A stretch of DNA of 64,000 bases from Planococcus sp. SK3692 (GCF_028890485.2 NZ_JARCHV010000001.1:1-64000), one strand, 5' to 3'. Positions 8,600-17,405 are shown, numbered from the stretch's first letter. Numbers and translations: made by a program. The notes: generated by a model from the letters alone, not told the origin.

Positions 8600-8797
8600 T
8601 TAATAGCTAAGCCCTTTTTCGTAAAGCCACATTTTCAGGCTTCCGAATGAAGGGAAGGAGATGGATTCGCCAGTTTCAGGATGCTCAGCGCGGACGATGA
8701 TGTCCAATTCGTTCGGTGTAAAAGACCAGCCTTCTTCCATAAGGGAACGCACTACTTTCACCATCATGCTCGAACCTTTAATTTTACCCATTTCCAT
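8600..8797 (-). CDS. Small hypothetical protein, 65 aa
   Basis: The minus-strand frame opens at 8815, but AAGGAG just inside that stretch directs translation to the ATG at 8797 (start MEMGKIKGSSMMVKVVRS). The protein is soluble and mixed alpha/beta, with a central EGWSFTPNELDIIVRAEHPE and a conserved-looking end SLKMWLYEKGLSY. I do not recognise a family. It converges on the 53-aa gene across a shared terminator. A TATAAT hexamer lies about 30 bp upstream on the same strand, without a clear -35 partner. Confidence 0.65.
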   Translation of the reverse strand: MEMGKIKGSSMMVKVVRSLMEEGWSFTPNELDIIVRAEHPETGESISFPSFGSLKMWLYEKGLSY

Positions 8798-9165
8798 CGC
8801 TATCATCTCCTTCATTAATATCTTTCATTATAACAGGGAAATCATTATGAGTAGTACACATATGCTTTCTGTAGTATTCCTGTAAACGATTGATTTTAAA
8901 CCCACATTTGAAGTAAAAATTATAGCAGCTAGAAGACTGTGGTCTATTCAATAAAATCTTGTTAAAAGCCTGTTGCGACCAGTCGTGTACATCGTGAGGT
9001 AATCTATGCTAAGAAGCACGAGGAGAAATCGTCTAAAAGTTTAGAATTGGTAAAAAACTGGTTGACTTTTGCAGAAAACCACCTATAATTCACAGTAACA
9101 GCACCATTTATAGGAAAGAGTCTCTGGTCTTTTTTAAACTAATCGGTAAGTGAGGAGGAAGACTG
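8798..9165. other. Intergenic region upstream of hsp20
   Basis: The only clear signal in these 368 bases is the promoter at 9062-9089. No CIRCE inverted repeat (the HrcA operator) was found. Short ATG frames exist but lack ribosome binding sites. Confidence 0.5.
9062..9089 (+). promoter_or_regulatory. SigA promoter of hsp20
   Basis: TTGACT (9062-9067) and TATAAT (9084-9089) with 16-bp spacing, about 75 bp ahead of the start codon. This is a near-consensus housekeeping promoter. Confidence 0.75.
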
Positions 9166-9594
9166 ATGAAGCTCATGCCCAGAAAACGGGAGGATTTCTT
9201 CCCGAAACTGTTCCAAAGCGATTTGGATTCGGATTTCTTTGACCGATTCTTCAAGGAAAGCAATTACCCGCAAGTCGATGTCAAAGAAGGAAATGGACAA
9301 TATGAAGTGGTGGTCGACGTGCCAGGTTTTTCAAAAGAGGATATCCAGGTCGATTTTAAAGACGGCTACCTGTCCATCAGCGGCAAGAAAGAAGAAAGCT
9401 CAGAAACTTCAGAAGACGAAGGGCATTATATCCGAAAAGAACGTTCTTTCGGTTCGTTCAAGCGCAGTTTTTATGTCGGGGATGTCGATGAACAAGCCAT
9501 TAAAGGAAACTTTAAAGACGGTGTCTTGCAATTGATTGTGCCGAAGCCGGAAGAAAAAGACTCCGGCAATGGCAAACGCATTGAAATCGAGTAA
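9166..9594 (+). CDS. Hsp20/alpha-crystallin small heat-shock protein
   Basis: An ATP-independent holdase chaperone that binds unfolding proteins in the cytosol. The alpha-crystallin domain covers residues about 40-135: YPQVDVKEGNGQYEVVVD at its start, VPGFSKEDIQVDF, the conserved RKERSFGSFKRSF, and GVLQLIVPKPE near the end. The C-terminal RIEIE contains the I-x-I anchor used for oligomer assembly. At 142 aa it is a usual size. GAGGAGGAAGACTG gives a strong ribosome binding site. It has its own SigA-type promoter and terminator, so it is a single-gene unit; no heat-shock operator was recognised. Confidence 0.92.
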   Translation: MKLMPRKREDFFPKLFQSDLDSDFFDRFFKESNYPQVDVKEGNGQYEVVVDVPGFSKEDIQVDFKDGYLSISGKKEESSETSEDEGHYIRKERSFGSFKRSFYVGDVDEQAIKGNFKDGVLQLIVPKPEEKDSGNGKRIEIE

Positions 9595-9619
9595 AGAGCC
9601 CGGCCAAAGGCTCTTTTTT
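9593..9619 (+). terminator. Terminator of hsp20
   Basis: AGAGCC (9595-9600) pairs with GGCTCT (9609-9614), followed by T-run. Confidence 0.75.
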
Positions 9620-9655
9620 CGTTGAACTGAAACGATCAAATAAAGGAGGGCATTT

Positions 9656-10135
9656 ATGGCAGGAAAGGATCAGGCAAAAAGAAGCGAAGATGCCCATAAG
9701 TTAAAAAAGAGGAATTTCTGGTCCGGCGTATTGTTCGGGATCGGCTCGATGGCGTTCGTCGATGAAGTCATCTTTCACCAATTGCTCCAATGGCATCATT
9801 TCTATGATTTGGCGACACCGCAAGTCGGCATTTTTGCAGATGGCTTGTTAAATTCCTTTGCGTGGTTTGCCGCGGTCGGCGGGCTATTCCTATTCGCAGA
9901 CTTGAGAAGGCGACAAGCGGCCAACATGAGGTATTGGATTGCTTCTATTCTCATTGGTGCGGGTGCATTCCAGTTGTTTGACGGTATCATTGACCATAAA
10001 GTGTTCAGGACCCACCAAATCCGTTATCAGGTCGAGTTGTGGCCTTATGACTTGAGTTGGAATTTATTCGGCGCAGCCTTGCTTATTGCCGGTATCATCC
10101 TTGCAAAATCCGCCAAAGAAAGGCGGTCTGTATAA
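9656..10135 (+). CDS. DUF2243 membrane protein
   Basis: A 159-aa inner-membrane protein with four predicted hydrophobic segments. The segment MAFVDEVIFHQLLQWHHF is the hallmark of the DUF2243 family, where the His-rich motif could bind metal or haem, and FDGIIDHKVFRTHQI repeats the D/H pattern. Function is unknown. AAAGGAGGGCATTT precedes the ATG. It lies 4 bp before a CtaG-like gene, a pairing that suggests a link to respiratory oxidase assembly or copper/haem handling at the membrane; that link is inferred from position alone. Confidence 0.85.
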   Translation: MAGKDQAKRSEDAHKLKKRNFWSGVLFGIGSMAFVDEVIFHQLLQWHHFYDLATPQVGIFADGLLNSFAWFAAVGGLFLFADLRRRQAANMRYWIASILIGAGAFQLFDGIIDHKVFRTHQIRYQVELWPYDLSWNLFGAALLIAGIILAKSAKERRSV

Positions 10136-10139
10136 AGCA

Positions 10140-10922
10140 ATGATTCATCATTACCTTGGTCCGGTAGAACCTTGGTTTCAGCTAGTAGCAGCATTACTGC
10201 TCGTCTGGGCAATGATATTTTACCCGATGCTATCAATCTGGACCAATGAACGCTACAAAAACTGGCCCATGCACCGCTACGTCTGTTGGTTTGCCGGCGT
10301 AATTGTCGCGGGTGCGTCATTAGTCGGCCCTTTAGCGAACGCAGCACACACCAGTTTTTCCGCCCATATGACCGGTCATTTATTGCTCGGCATGCTGGCA
10401 CCGCTATTATTACTCCACGGTAAACCGCTGGCGTTGGTGATGAGGGCATTGCCGACCAATGCCGCTCGCCGTTTGATCCGCCTAATGAATAGTCGATTCA
10501 TTTCATTTGCCAGCCACCCCGTGAGCACGGCATTGTTGAATTTCGGCGGACTGTTTGTGCTTTATCGAACAGACCTGTTCATATGGATGCATCAATCAAC
10601 TTGGGTTTATGCATTGGTTCATATCCATGTTTTGTTCGCGGGTTACTTATTTACCTGGTCAATCCTGCACGGTGATCTGACTATTCATCGCCATTCATTC
10701 CGTTTGCGCGCAGCGGTCTTGATTGTTGCGCTTGCAAGCCATAAAGTGTTGGCCAAACTGCTCTACGCCATGCCCCCCGCTGGAGTCACGACGAGTGACG
10801 GGGAGATGGGGGCATTGATCATGTATTATGGGGGCGACGTTATCGATCTGGCACTTATCATACTGTTTTGTTATAGCTGGTACAAAGCTACTGCACCTGG
10901 CAGAATCACACGCGCAATTTGA
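10140..10922 (+). CDS. CtaG-like cytochrome c oxidase assembly membrane protein
   Basis: A polytopic membrane protein related to the caa3-oxidase assembly factor CtaG (PF09678-type). Family features are AHTSFSAHMTGHLLLGMLAPLLLLHG (residues about 75-100), a WMHQSTWVYALVHIHVLFAGYLFTW segment and several histidines facing the membrane, as expected for copper or haem handling. Start is taken at ATG 10140, 4 bp after the DUF2243 stop; the frame continues upstream inside that gene but without a start signal. The ribosome binding site is weak (AAAGGCGG, about 14 bp away), so translational coupling to the preceding gene is likely. No oxidase genes are in the window. Confidence 0.8.
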   Translation: MIHHYLGPVEPWFQLVAALLLVWAMIFYPMLSIWTNERYKNWPMHRYVCWFAGVIVAGASLVGPLANAAHTSFSAHMTGHLLLGMLAPLLLLHGKPLALVMRALPTNAARRLIRLMNSRFISFASHPVSTALLNFGGLFVLYRTDLFIWMHQSTWVYALVHIHVLFAGYLFTWSILHGDLTIHRHSFRLRAAVLIVALASHKVLAKLLYAMPPAGVTTSDGEMGALIMYYGGDVIDLALIILFCYSWYKATAPGRITRAI

Positions 10923-11044
10923 AAGCCATTTCCTTTTAGGAGATGGTTTTTTCTTGGCCGCTATTTGTTTTGTTTATCGCACGTGCGGGCGGAAACGACA
11001 AAATGATGGTAGACTAGAAGAAAGCAATTGTCAGGAGGCACGTA

Positions 11045-11935
11045 ATGAATAGCTACATCGTTATGCAGGGGGAAACCTATAGAGAAGAAAAGCGCCTCGG
11101 GATTCTTCGGGCGCCTATGAAAGACAAATCCGGCGCCACGCCGCATTCGTGGGAACGCGTCAAATTATTGCAAAAAGGGGATCGGATCTTCCATTATGCC
11201 AAAGGAGCACTCGTTGCAGTCGGCACGATCCAAGAAGATGCACGAGAGCAGTCAGCAGGTACGCCAGAAGCTGAATGGATAGCGCCTTGTGAGTACTTGG
11301 AGCTGGACACCCCATTGGAAATCGCGTCTTGCATCAAAATGGTGGCGGAACATTTGCCAATTAAATATTCCGCTTTCCAGCCAGATGGAAATGGAAACTC
11401 AGGCTATGTATTTCCGTGTAATGAATCGTTGGCATTGGTGTTTTTGGAATTATTGTCGTCATCGAAATGGCGCAATATTGAGCAATTGGAATTTGTTTAT
11501 GATGCCGTGCGTGAGGAAAAATACAATTCCCTGACTGCGTGGATGATGGATTCCGAATACTTGATCCGGCGAAAGTTTAGGGACTTGAAGAGTCAATTTA
11601 AGGCGAAGCAAATGGAGCGTTGGGGAAATCAATGTGCCATCTGCGGTCTTGGCAACCCTGCGTTGCTTAGGGCGGCATATAGCAAACCTTGGAAAGACAG
11701 CAGTGATGCAGAACGGACCAACCCGGCAAATGGTGTCCTATTATGTGCCAATCATGCAGCGCTATACGAAAGTGGACAGATTTCCTTTACAGGTTTCGGC
11801 ACGCTCAGGATGTCAACAGCGCTTGAGCCGCAAGCGAACCAGTATGGCTTGAAGAAAAATATGCGCATCGCAGCAAAGGATTCCAATATAGCTTTTTTCA
11901 GATGGCATAGAAATAATTTTTTTGAGACTGAATAA
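11045..11935 (+). CDS. EVE/PUA-like domain plus HNH domain protein
   Basis: The 296-aa product has an N-terminal PUA/EVE-like part (residues 1-75: SYIVMQGETYREE, HSWERVKLLQKGDRIFHY, ALVAVGTIQED), a fold that often binds modified bases. The C-terminal HNH part (about 195-265) shows CAICGLGNPALLRAAY, SKPWKD, NPANGVLLCANHAAL and GQISF. In related HNH_2 proteins the catalytic His lies in an AHIKPW-type motif; here that position is Tyr (AAYSKPW), so nuclease activity is doubtful, while the zinc-binding Cys pairs remain. The architecture resembles modification-dependent restriction proteins. AGGAGG at 11033-11038 sets the start. It is monocistronic with its own terminator. Confidence 0.75.
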   Translation: MNSYIVMQGETYREEKRLGILRAPMKDKSGATPHSWERVKLLQKGDRIFHYAKGALVAVGTIQEDAREQSAGTPEAEWIAPCEYLELDTPLEIASCIKMVAEHLPIKYSAFQPDGNGNSGYVFPCNESLALVFLELLSSSKWRNIEQLEFVYDAVREEKYNSLTAWMMDSEYLIRRKFRDLKSQFKAKQMERWGNQCAICGLGNPALLRAAYSKPWKDSSDAERTNPANGVLLCANHAALYESGQISFTGFGTLRMSTALEPQANQYGLKKNMRIAAKDSNIAFFRWHRNNFFETE

Positions 11936-12287
11936 CATTCATGAAGCGCAGCAATTGCTGCGCTTTTTTTATTCATTAAAATATTCATTAACTATACAGA
12001 CATACTCCTTCTTGAGGTAGCGCGAGGTTGGACGGATAATAAGTCGGCCTGCAGGTTTGTGCGCAAGTAATCAATTCATGAATATAAATGAATAAAAAAT
12101 GTACCGGAAATATGAATATATCCATTTATTCAATCTCGTTTTTATTTTATTGAAATCATTGTTTCTGCCGCATCCACATACCTGAGTTGATCGAAGGCGG
12201 CGGAATATATTTCAACCTTCCACTGAATATTTTGGTTAGATGTGGTATAGTGTATTCAACAAATGAATGAATGGAAGGGTGACGAAA
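11936..12287. other. Intergenic region before the LacI-type gene
   Basis: After the terminator at 11943-11970 the sequence is AT-rich with several ATTCAT repeats and no ORF that has a ribosome binding site. A TATAGT at 12246-12251 may be a -10 box of the following gene, but I see no convincing -35. Confidence 0.4.
11943..11970 (+). terminator. Terminator after the EVE-HNH gene
   Basis: GAAGCGCAGC AATT-centred hairpin pairing with GCTGCGCTT, then seven T. Confidence 0.88.
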
Positions 12288-13274
12288 ATGGTATCGACCA
12301 CAGAAGTTGCAAAACATGCAGGAGTCTCTCAAACGACCGTGTCCAGGGTATTGAATCGGCCTGAGCAAGTGAAAAAAGAAACTTATGACAAAGTGATGCA
12401 AGCCCTAGCTGAATTGGATTATGGAAATTCAAGCATCGCAAATGCACAGCCTGTCGAAATGCCAAAACAAATAGCTGTGCTGTTTTCGAAAGATTGTGCT
12501 GCTGATGAATTCACCCATTTACGCGAGTTTGCAGAATCGGCACAGGCATATGGCTATCAGTTGACAGGCCATGCATTGACTGGCAGCGAATCAGTAGAAG
12601 CCGGCAAAGCTTTAGTGAATGGCGTCGCTGGCGTCATCGGCATCGGAAATTTGCCCGTTGAACTGAAGGAATACATCAATGAAACAAGTTCATTTTTGCA
12701 AGCAGAAGAAGCAGTGAACGAGGTGAAACCATTTGACGGGCGCAAAGCGGCATTTCTTGCAACTAGCCACCTTGCTGAAAAAGATCACCAGCAGATCGCT
12801 TGGGTAGGAGGAGACTTGCCGGATAGCGGCGAAAGGTTGCAAGGATATTATGAAGCTTTGGCGCAACATCAATTAAAGCTGCGCAAAAAACGCATCCATT
12901 CTACTCAAAGCCCAGCGGATTTTGATGCCATTGCCGCGGAATTGCGTACGTTCAAAAAACCGACCAGTGCATTTGTCGCCGCGAGTTATGAAGACGGACT
13001 GCAATTATTCAATTCCTTGAAAAGTGCCGGATTCAAGGTGCCAAAAGATATCAGCATCGTGGTTATAGGGGAGCCTGATGAGGAAGGTGGAGCTGAATTG
13101 ACGGCAGTCAAGCCGCCAGCTGCTGCACAGCCGCTCACCCAGCAAGTGGTTGTGCGCCTGCTCCAGCACCTTGATGGAAAAGAAACTGAGTTGCCATATG
13201 CCGAAGACGAATTACAACTCAACAAAGGCGTAACCGTGAAGAAGTATAAAGAGCGGCAAAAAAGCAAAGCGTGA
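12288..13274 (+). CDS. LacI-family transcriptional regulator
   Basis: The first 50 residues are a textbook LacI DNA-binding head: TTEVAKHAGVSQTTVSRVLN for the helix-turn-helix, then RPEQVKKETYDKVMQALAEL for the hinge-leading part. The rest is a periplasmic-binding-protein-like effector domain, fairly divergent, with IAWVGGDLPDSGERLQGYYEAL in the usual ligand region and PKDISIVVIGEPDE near the end. GGAAGGGTGA (12273-12282) favours ATG 12288 rather than 12267. At 328 aa the length is normal. No sugar-utilisation genes adjoin it, so its target cannot be named; an operator was not identified. Confidence 0.88.
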   Translation: MVSTTEVAKHAGVSQTTVSRVLNRPEQVKKETYDKVMQALAELDYGNSSIANAQPVEMPKQIAVLFSKDCAADEFTHLREFAESAQAYGYQLTGHALTGSESVEAGKALVNGVAGVIGIGNLPVELKEYINETSSFLQAEEAVNEVKPFDGRKAAFLATSHLAEKDHQQIAWVGGDLPDSGERLQGYYEALAQHQLKLRKKRIHSTQSPADFDAIAAELRTFKKPTSAFVAASYEDGLQLFNSLKSAGFKVPKDISIVVIGEPDEEGGAELTAVKPPAAAQPLTQQVVVRLLQHLDGKETELPYAEDELQLNKGVTVKKYKERQKSKA

Positions 13275-13279
13275 CCATA

Positions 13280-13317
13280 AAAAAGCGTCCGTACAGGAAA
13301 CTGTACGGACGCTTTTT
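13280..13317. terminator. Bidirectional terminator between lacI-type gene and yqcI-like gene
   Basis: A 16-bp perfect stem AAAAGCGTCCGTACAG / CTGTACGGACGCTTTT (13281-13316) with A and T runs, serving both convergent genes. Confidence 0.92.
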
Positions 13318-13321
13318 TTCG

Positions 13322-14053
13322 TTAAAGCTCTTTGTGTGAAAACGGGCATTTTCCCTTGACTGGCTCAATATCGTCGCCAATAAAAAACTGCTTCCATTCA
13401 TTGTGTTGAGGATCGCCAAAATGGCTTATGTCTGGGTGAGTCGGCAATTCATCCCATTTCTCAACTCGTTCACGCACTTTCTCGCGCGACATGATGCCGC
13501 CTTTTTCGGTCCCTGTCAGTCCTTCGAAAATCCTTCTCGGCTGGAATCCGAGCACCATCGAATTTCCAAGGTGGCGGGTGCGGCGCTGTTTATAGGCCGG
13601 CGCGTTGCCGAAGATGAAAATGGGCTCTCCTTTGAAATTGAAATCCCATAAATAATGGTCAGGATCGCGCGGCGCTTGTTCCGGCCACTCGGTGTCATCC
13701 ATGTCATGAAGATACTGAAGAATCTCCCAGAACTGCTTGCGGTAAGCATTTAGAGGCCCTTCGGATTCAAACGGTTCCACAAACACGAACAGGCCATGAC
13801 GCTTATGCTTCGGGCCTTCGAATAAAGTCAGAAATTCCGCAACAGCTCCAGGCAAGTTGGACCAATCGTCTTGGCTTATATAGGCATAGCGCAGCTCGCT
13901 TTTCAATTCGCCGCTTCTGCCGAAATAGCACGGGAACGTCTTGTCCGTTACCGTCTCATGGAAAGTTTTGTATTCGCGCAGCAACCAGTCAGGCAAGTCG
14001 TTGCGGTTCGTGAAATCTTCTTTTGTCAATAAAGCTGGGATAGTGGTTTGCAT
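13322..14053 (-). CDS. YqcI/YcgG family protein
   Basis: A 243-aa soluble protein of the YqcI/YcgG family, whose function is unknown. The family pattern is visible as KTFPCYFGRSGE near residue 40, YLWDFNFKGEPIFIFGNAPA around 130-150, RHLGNSMVLGFQPRRIFE around 160-175 and a C-terminal KGKCPFSHKEL. Conserved Cys residues and the CPF ending suggest a metal or haem site, and some family members are annotated as possible haem-dependent enzymes. The gene ends at the bidirectional terminator shared with the LacI-type gene and stands alone. Confidence 0.8.
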   Translation of the reverse strand: MQTTIPALLTKEDFTNRNDLPDWLLREYKTFHETVTDKTFPCYFGRSGELKSELRYAYISQDDWSNLPGAVAEFLTLFEGPKHKRHGLFVFVEPFESEGPLNAYRKQFWEILQYLHDMDDTEWPEQAPRDPDHYLWDFNFKGEPIFIFGNAPAYKQRRTRHLGNSMVLGFQPRRIFEGLTGTEKGGIMSREKVRERVEKWDELPTHPDISHFGDPQHNEWKQFFIGDDIEPVKGKCPFSHKEL

Positions 14054-14161
14054 TACTTAGCCTCCAATTTCAAAATCTCATCCTTCCATTTGTTCCCTGA
14101 ATGGTTTTGATTGAAACACCCTTTCTAAACTTGTCGGAAATAACGACAATAAGAGAGTAAT

Positions 14162-14189
14162 AAAAAAACGCTGCAAAACAGCGCTTTTT
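14162..14189 (-). terminator. Terminator of the ion-channel gene
   Basis: CGCTG (14169-14173) pairs with CAGCG (14179-14183), flanked by A and T runs on both sides; on the minus strand it follows the stop codon at 14235. Confidence 0.6.
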
Positions 14190-14234
14190 CATGATCAATT
14201 TTCGGGAGTTTCAAGAGGGGGTTGATTCATTTAT

Positions 14235-15236
14235 TCATTCAAGATCGTTTGCGGTACCTGGCCATTCCTCGCCCGTCATTTCCACTAGCCCGAGAAGTTT
14301 TCTTCTGCGCCGTTCAAGCGATTGCATCGTTTCTTCATAGGAGCCTGCATCCACTGTCGGAATCGACCGGTCGAGATATGCCAGCACTTGGTGCGGCGGA
14401 ACCACCGAGGATGCATCGATAGATGAACTATGCAAGGTATCCAAATAACTGGTGATGCTGCTTGAGAGTTCCTGCATCAATAAAGCATTGGGCTGAATAT
14501 CTTTTGGTATGCCGTATGTTAAAAAAGTCAATGATTCATCGAGTACGACAATATTGACTGGCAGCGAACGGTCGTGTGTCGAGCTGCGGTAATAATGGAG
14601 TACAGGATAGGCGTTGTACTTCGATACGGCATCGCTTAATTCATTCGCGAACGTATCGAGCAATAGATTAAGATTATCGAAATTTTTTCCATTCCACGAA
14701 TTGTTGACAAAGGAAGCGGGGTCTTTGGCAATGCCGCTGATGCTCGCGGCAAGTGAACGTTTTTCCGACACGGCGCTCAACACTTGCAGCAAATAAGTCA
14801 CCCCGAATGTAATGAATAACATGCCGGTGCCGGTCGCAAAGATCGCCACGATCTGCCAGATGCCGTCATCCGGTGCGAACTCGCCGTTGCCAAGCGTGAA
14901 AATCAAATAGCCTGCATAATAGGCATATTCAATCCAAGACAATGGGCCGCCGTCTTTAGTATCGACAATCATATCCGAACTGGCAAAAATGAAAGTCCAG
15001 CCCGCCCATAACAGGAAAATCCATGTCGTCAAGGTAGAGACCAAAATAATCGGCCCCGCGAGGCTCAGGAATTTTGAGTTATTTCGGCTCACTTGCTTAT
15101 GGAGCGTCCAGTAGGCGGAAGTGAGCTTATTGGTCAATGGGCCGGCGCCGCCATCGACCCATAGAGTTGTCCAGATGAAATCGATTAGCGTGAGGACGAC
15201 GATGCTGATGCCGATAGCTAGATAAAGCTGATCCAT
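14235..15236 (-). CDS. Two-TM ion channel family protein with cytoplasmic domain
   Basis: The N-terminal third has three hydrophobic segments with a pore loop of potassium-channel type: YAYYAGYLIFTLGNGEFAP (residues about 105-123). The filter reads TLGNG where classical K+ channels have TVGYG, so ion selectivity may differ. The following segment FATGTGMLFITFGVTYLLQVL is the inner pore helix. Residues about 160-333 form a soluble domain without an RCK nucleotide-binding motif. Family members are generally annotated as ion channel or potassium channel family protein. The start at 15236 has a GGAGGG ribosome binding site. It is a single-gene unit. Confidence 0.7.
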   Translation of the reverse strand: MDQLYLAIGISIVVLTLIDFIWTTLWVDGGAGPLTNKLTSAYWTLHKQVSRNNSKFLSLAGPIILVSTLTTWIFLLWAGWTFIFASSDMIVDTKDGGPLSWIEYAYYAGYLIFTLGNGEFAPDDGIWQIVAIFATGTGMLFITFGVTYLLQVLSAVSEKRSLAASISGIAKDPASFVNNSWNGKNFDNLNLLLDTFANELSDAVSKYNAYPVLHYYRSSTHDRSLPVNIVVLDESLTFLTYGIPKDIQPNALLMQELSSSITSYLDTLHSSSIDASSVVPPHQVLAYLDRSIPTVDAGSYEETMQSLERRRRKLLGLVEMTGEEWPGTANDLE

Positions 15237-15374
15237 CTACATCCCTCCTTTAAGGTTGCTACTTGTCCATACCCAACCAGCCCAGCACAATATGCACATA
15301 AGCGTGAAAAGGGATAACAAGCAAGCCCATATGTTAAAATAGAGAAATACGAAAGCAAGGGGGCGTGCAGAAGA

Positions 15375-16064
15375 TTGGACAAGAACTTCCGGTCAAGTGC
15401 CCTTTATCAAAAGGCACTCAGACGTAAACAAAGCAATGCGGCAAAGCCGCGACAAATAGATAAGATCATTATTCTCGGTGATTCGGTGGCATATGGCTAC
15501 GGGACAAAAGGCGGGATTGCAAGGCATTTGGAAGACAGTTTTCCGGATAGCGAAGTGCTGAATTTAGGCATCAATGGTTTGACGAGCGACGGCCTTGTCG
15601 AACGGCTCCGGGCCGATCATTGGCAGGCGGAATTGGCTCATGCCGATCTGGTGCTGCTGAATATCGGCGGCAACGATTTGCTGCGCCAATACCAAGGCGG
15701 AGGGGCAAGCGAGTTGATCCGCCAGTTTGCTGCATTGAAAAAGAAATACCGCCGAAATTTATTGGAGATTTACGGGGCTATTCAAAAAGGCAACGAGCAA
15801 GTGCTCATTGTCCAAAACAGTTTATACAATTCGATGAAAAAAGAAGTGCAGTATTTCGGTTTCACCAATCTGCTGTTTCGCATGTGGAATTCAGCAATCG
15901 GTGCGAAAGGCGTTATCGTTTCGAACACATGGAAAATGGGGAAAGTGCCGTCCATCTGGCTGGATTCGATCCACCCAAACGAAGAGGGCTATGCGATTAT
16001 GCACCAACTATTATTGGAAACTTTACAAACTACCGGCATACCAGCCGCCACTGAGCGTCGATAA
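15375..16064 (+). CDS. SGNH/GDSL-type hydrolase
   Basis: A serine esterase-like hydrolase of 229 aa with all four SGNH blocks: ILGDSVAYGYG (block I, nucleophile Ser), NLGINGLTSDG (block II Gly), LLNIGGNDLL (block III Asn) and LDSIHPNEEGYA (block V Asp and His). The likely reaction is hydrolysis of an ester or thioester; the substrate is unknown. There is no clear signal peptide, so the product is probably cytosolic. The start is a TTG at 15375 with AAGGGGG at 15356-15362, a longer gap than usual, so the exact start is uncertain. Confidence 0.85.
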   Translation: MDKNFRSSALYQKALRRKQSNAAKPRQIDKIIILGDSVAYGYGTKGGIARHLEDSFPDSEVLNLGINGLTSDGLVERLRADHWQAELAHADLVLLNIGGNDLLRQYQGGGASELIRQFAALKKKYRRNLLEIYGAIQKGNEQVLIVQNSLYNSMKKEVQYFGFTNLLFRMWNSAIGAKGVIVSNTWKMGKVPSIWLDSIHPNEEGYAIMHQLLLETLQTTGIPAATERR

Positions 16065-16070
16065 TCTAAT

Positions 16071-16104
16071 AAACCCGGGCCATTCATAGCTTCCGGGTTT
16101 TTTT
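16071..16104 (+). terminator. Terminator of the SGNH hydrolase gene
   Basis: AAACCCGG (16071-16078) pairs with CCGGGTTT (16093-16100), followed by T. Confidence 0.85.
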
Positions 16105-16275
16105 GATGCGAAAAATAAAGCTGCACGCGACGCTCTATAAGTTAATGGGAGAAAATGCTTGCGGTTTTAAAAGAACGTGGTATATTATGTCTATAAATTT
16201 TTGGAATAAATGATACCTGTGGTTCTTTGTGGGACTTTGGTCGTTCGTCTAATTCATGGTAGAGGGGTGGGGCGT

Positions 16276-17370
16276 GTGAGAAGAAAACTGGTGCTGATTC
16301 AATTATCGAGGGCATTGGTGCCATTATTGGTCATGCTTCACCATTTATCGACGACCATGATGGATTACTACGGATTCAATATGTGGAACTTGGCTTATTT
16401 GCCGCTGACAGGCGGCGTCTACTATTTCTTTTCCTTGTCGGGATTTATGGCTTATTATATTTATCGGAAGAAATTTGGCATGAAAGGGCAGTTGAAAGAC
16501 TTTCTTGTGAATCGTTTTATACGGATTTACCCATTGTATTGGGTGGTGACCATCGCATTTTTAATCTTGGCGTTTCTGTTCCCTTGGTTTGCAACCGGCG
16601 CGGAGCGGGATCCTGCTGTTATTTTAACCTCAATTTTTTTAGTCCCGAATCCTGAGTGGCAAGACCCGTTCTTGATAGTTGCTTGGTCATTGGAATACAC
16701 TATTTATTTTTATCTGATGTTTTCACTGCTTTTTATCAATCCACGATTTATCGGGAAGACGTTATTTGTTGGCTGGGGCGTTTTTTCGTTTTTTGGCGCC
16801 ACAGGTATTGTCTATATCGATCATTTTCTCTTCGATTTCCTGTTTGTTTCCTATAATTTTATGTTCATTGCGGGTGTGGTTTGTGCATGGCTCATCCTTA
16901 ATGTGAAAATTCCGCTCAGTGCAGGATACTTATTTATGGTGATTGGATTGCTTGGCTTCCCTATAACTTGGATGAATGCGTTAAATCCTTTTATGGAAAT
17001 AAGCTTCGAAACAAGTGCCAGCGTCTCCATCATGTTGTTATTGATCGGTCTTGGCGCAATCGATTTGAAAAAGGATATTCATATTCCGAACGCGCTACAC
17101 CAGCTCGGCAACGCTGCTTTTGCAATTTATCTGGTCCATAATGTGGTACTCGACTTGTTTTCTGAATTGATGGACCAAGCAGGATTGCATGAAGTAGTCG
17201 GCGATGTCGGCATGAGCGTCATACTTGTCATTTTGATGATGTTCTTTGGGGTTTTGGCGCATTTCAAGCTCGAATTGCCGCTGCACCGAATCTTTAAAGG
17301 CTGGCTGCAACAAAACAAGGCATCTGTTGTGGCACCAGATGGTACGGATGCTGCGACGAAAAATACTTAA
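16276..17370 (+). CDS. Acyltransferase family 3 membrane protein
   Basis: A polytopic acyltransferase (OafA/Acyltransferase_3 family), which moves acyl groups, often onto cell-wall or exopolysaccharide sugars. About ten hydrophobic segments are present. Typical features are the N-terminal IQLSRALVPLLVMLHHLS with the family His, FFSLSGFMAYYIYRKKFG, and NRFIRIYPLYWVV. The frame opens at 16210, but AGAGGGG at 16261-16267 points to GTG 16276, removing a non-hydrophobic leader. No other polysaccharide genes are adjacent, so its acceptor is not known. Confidence 0.82.
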   Translation: MRRKLVLIQLSRALVPLLVMLHHLSTTMMDYYGFNMWNLAYLPLTGGVYYFFSLSGFMAYYIYRKKFGMKGQLKDFLVNRFIRIYPLYWVVTIAFLILAFLFPWFATGAERDPAVILTSIFLVPNPEWQDPFLIVAWSLEYTIYFYLMFSLLFINPRFIGKTLFVGWGVFSFFGATGIVYIDHFLFDFLFVSYNFMFIAGVVCAWLILNVKIPLSAGYLFMVIGLLGFPITWMNALNPFMEISFETSASVSIMLLLIGLGAIDLKKDIHIPNALHQLGNAAFAIYLVHNVVLDLFSELMDQAGLHEVVGDVGMSVILVILMMFFGVLAHFKLELPLHRIFKGWLQQNKASVVAPDGTDAATKNT

Positions 17371-17404
17371 AAAAACCCCCTAAGCCTTAGCTTAGGGGGT
17401 TTTT
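17369..17404. terminator. Bidirectional terminator
   Basis: AAAAACCCCCTAAG pairs with CTTAGGGGGTTTTT around a 6-nt loop, between convergent genes ending at 17370 and 17406. Confidence 0.92.
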
Positions 17405-17405
17405 G

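Noticed and set aside
8798..9165. CIRCE operator for hsp20
   Set aside because: No TTAGCACTC-N9-GAGTGCTAA repeat is present; the promoter looks like plain SigA.
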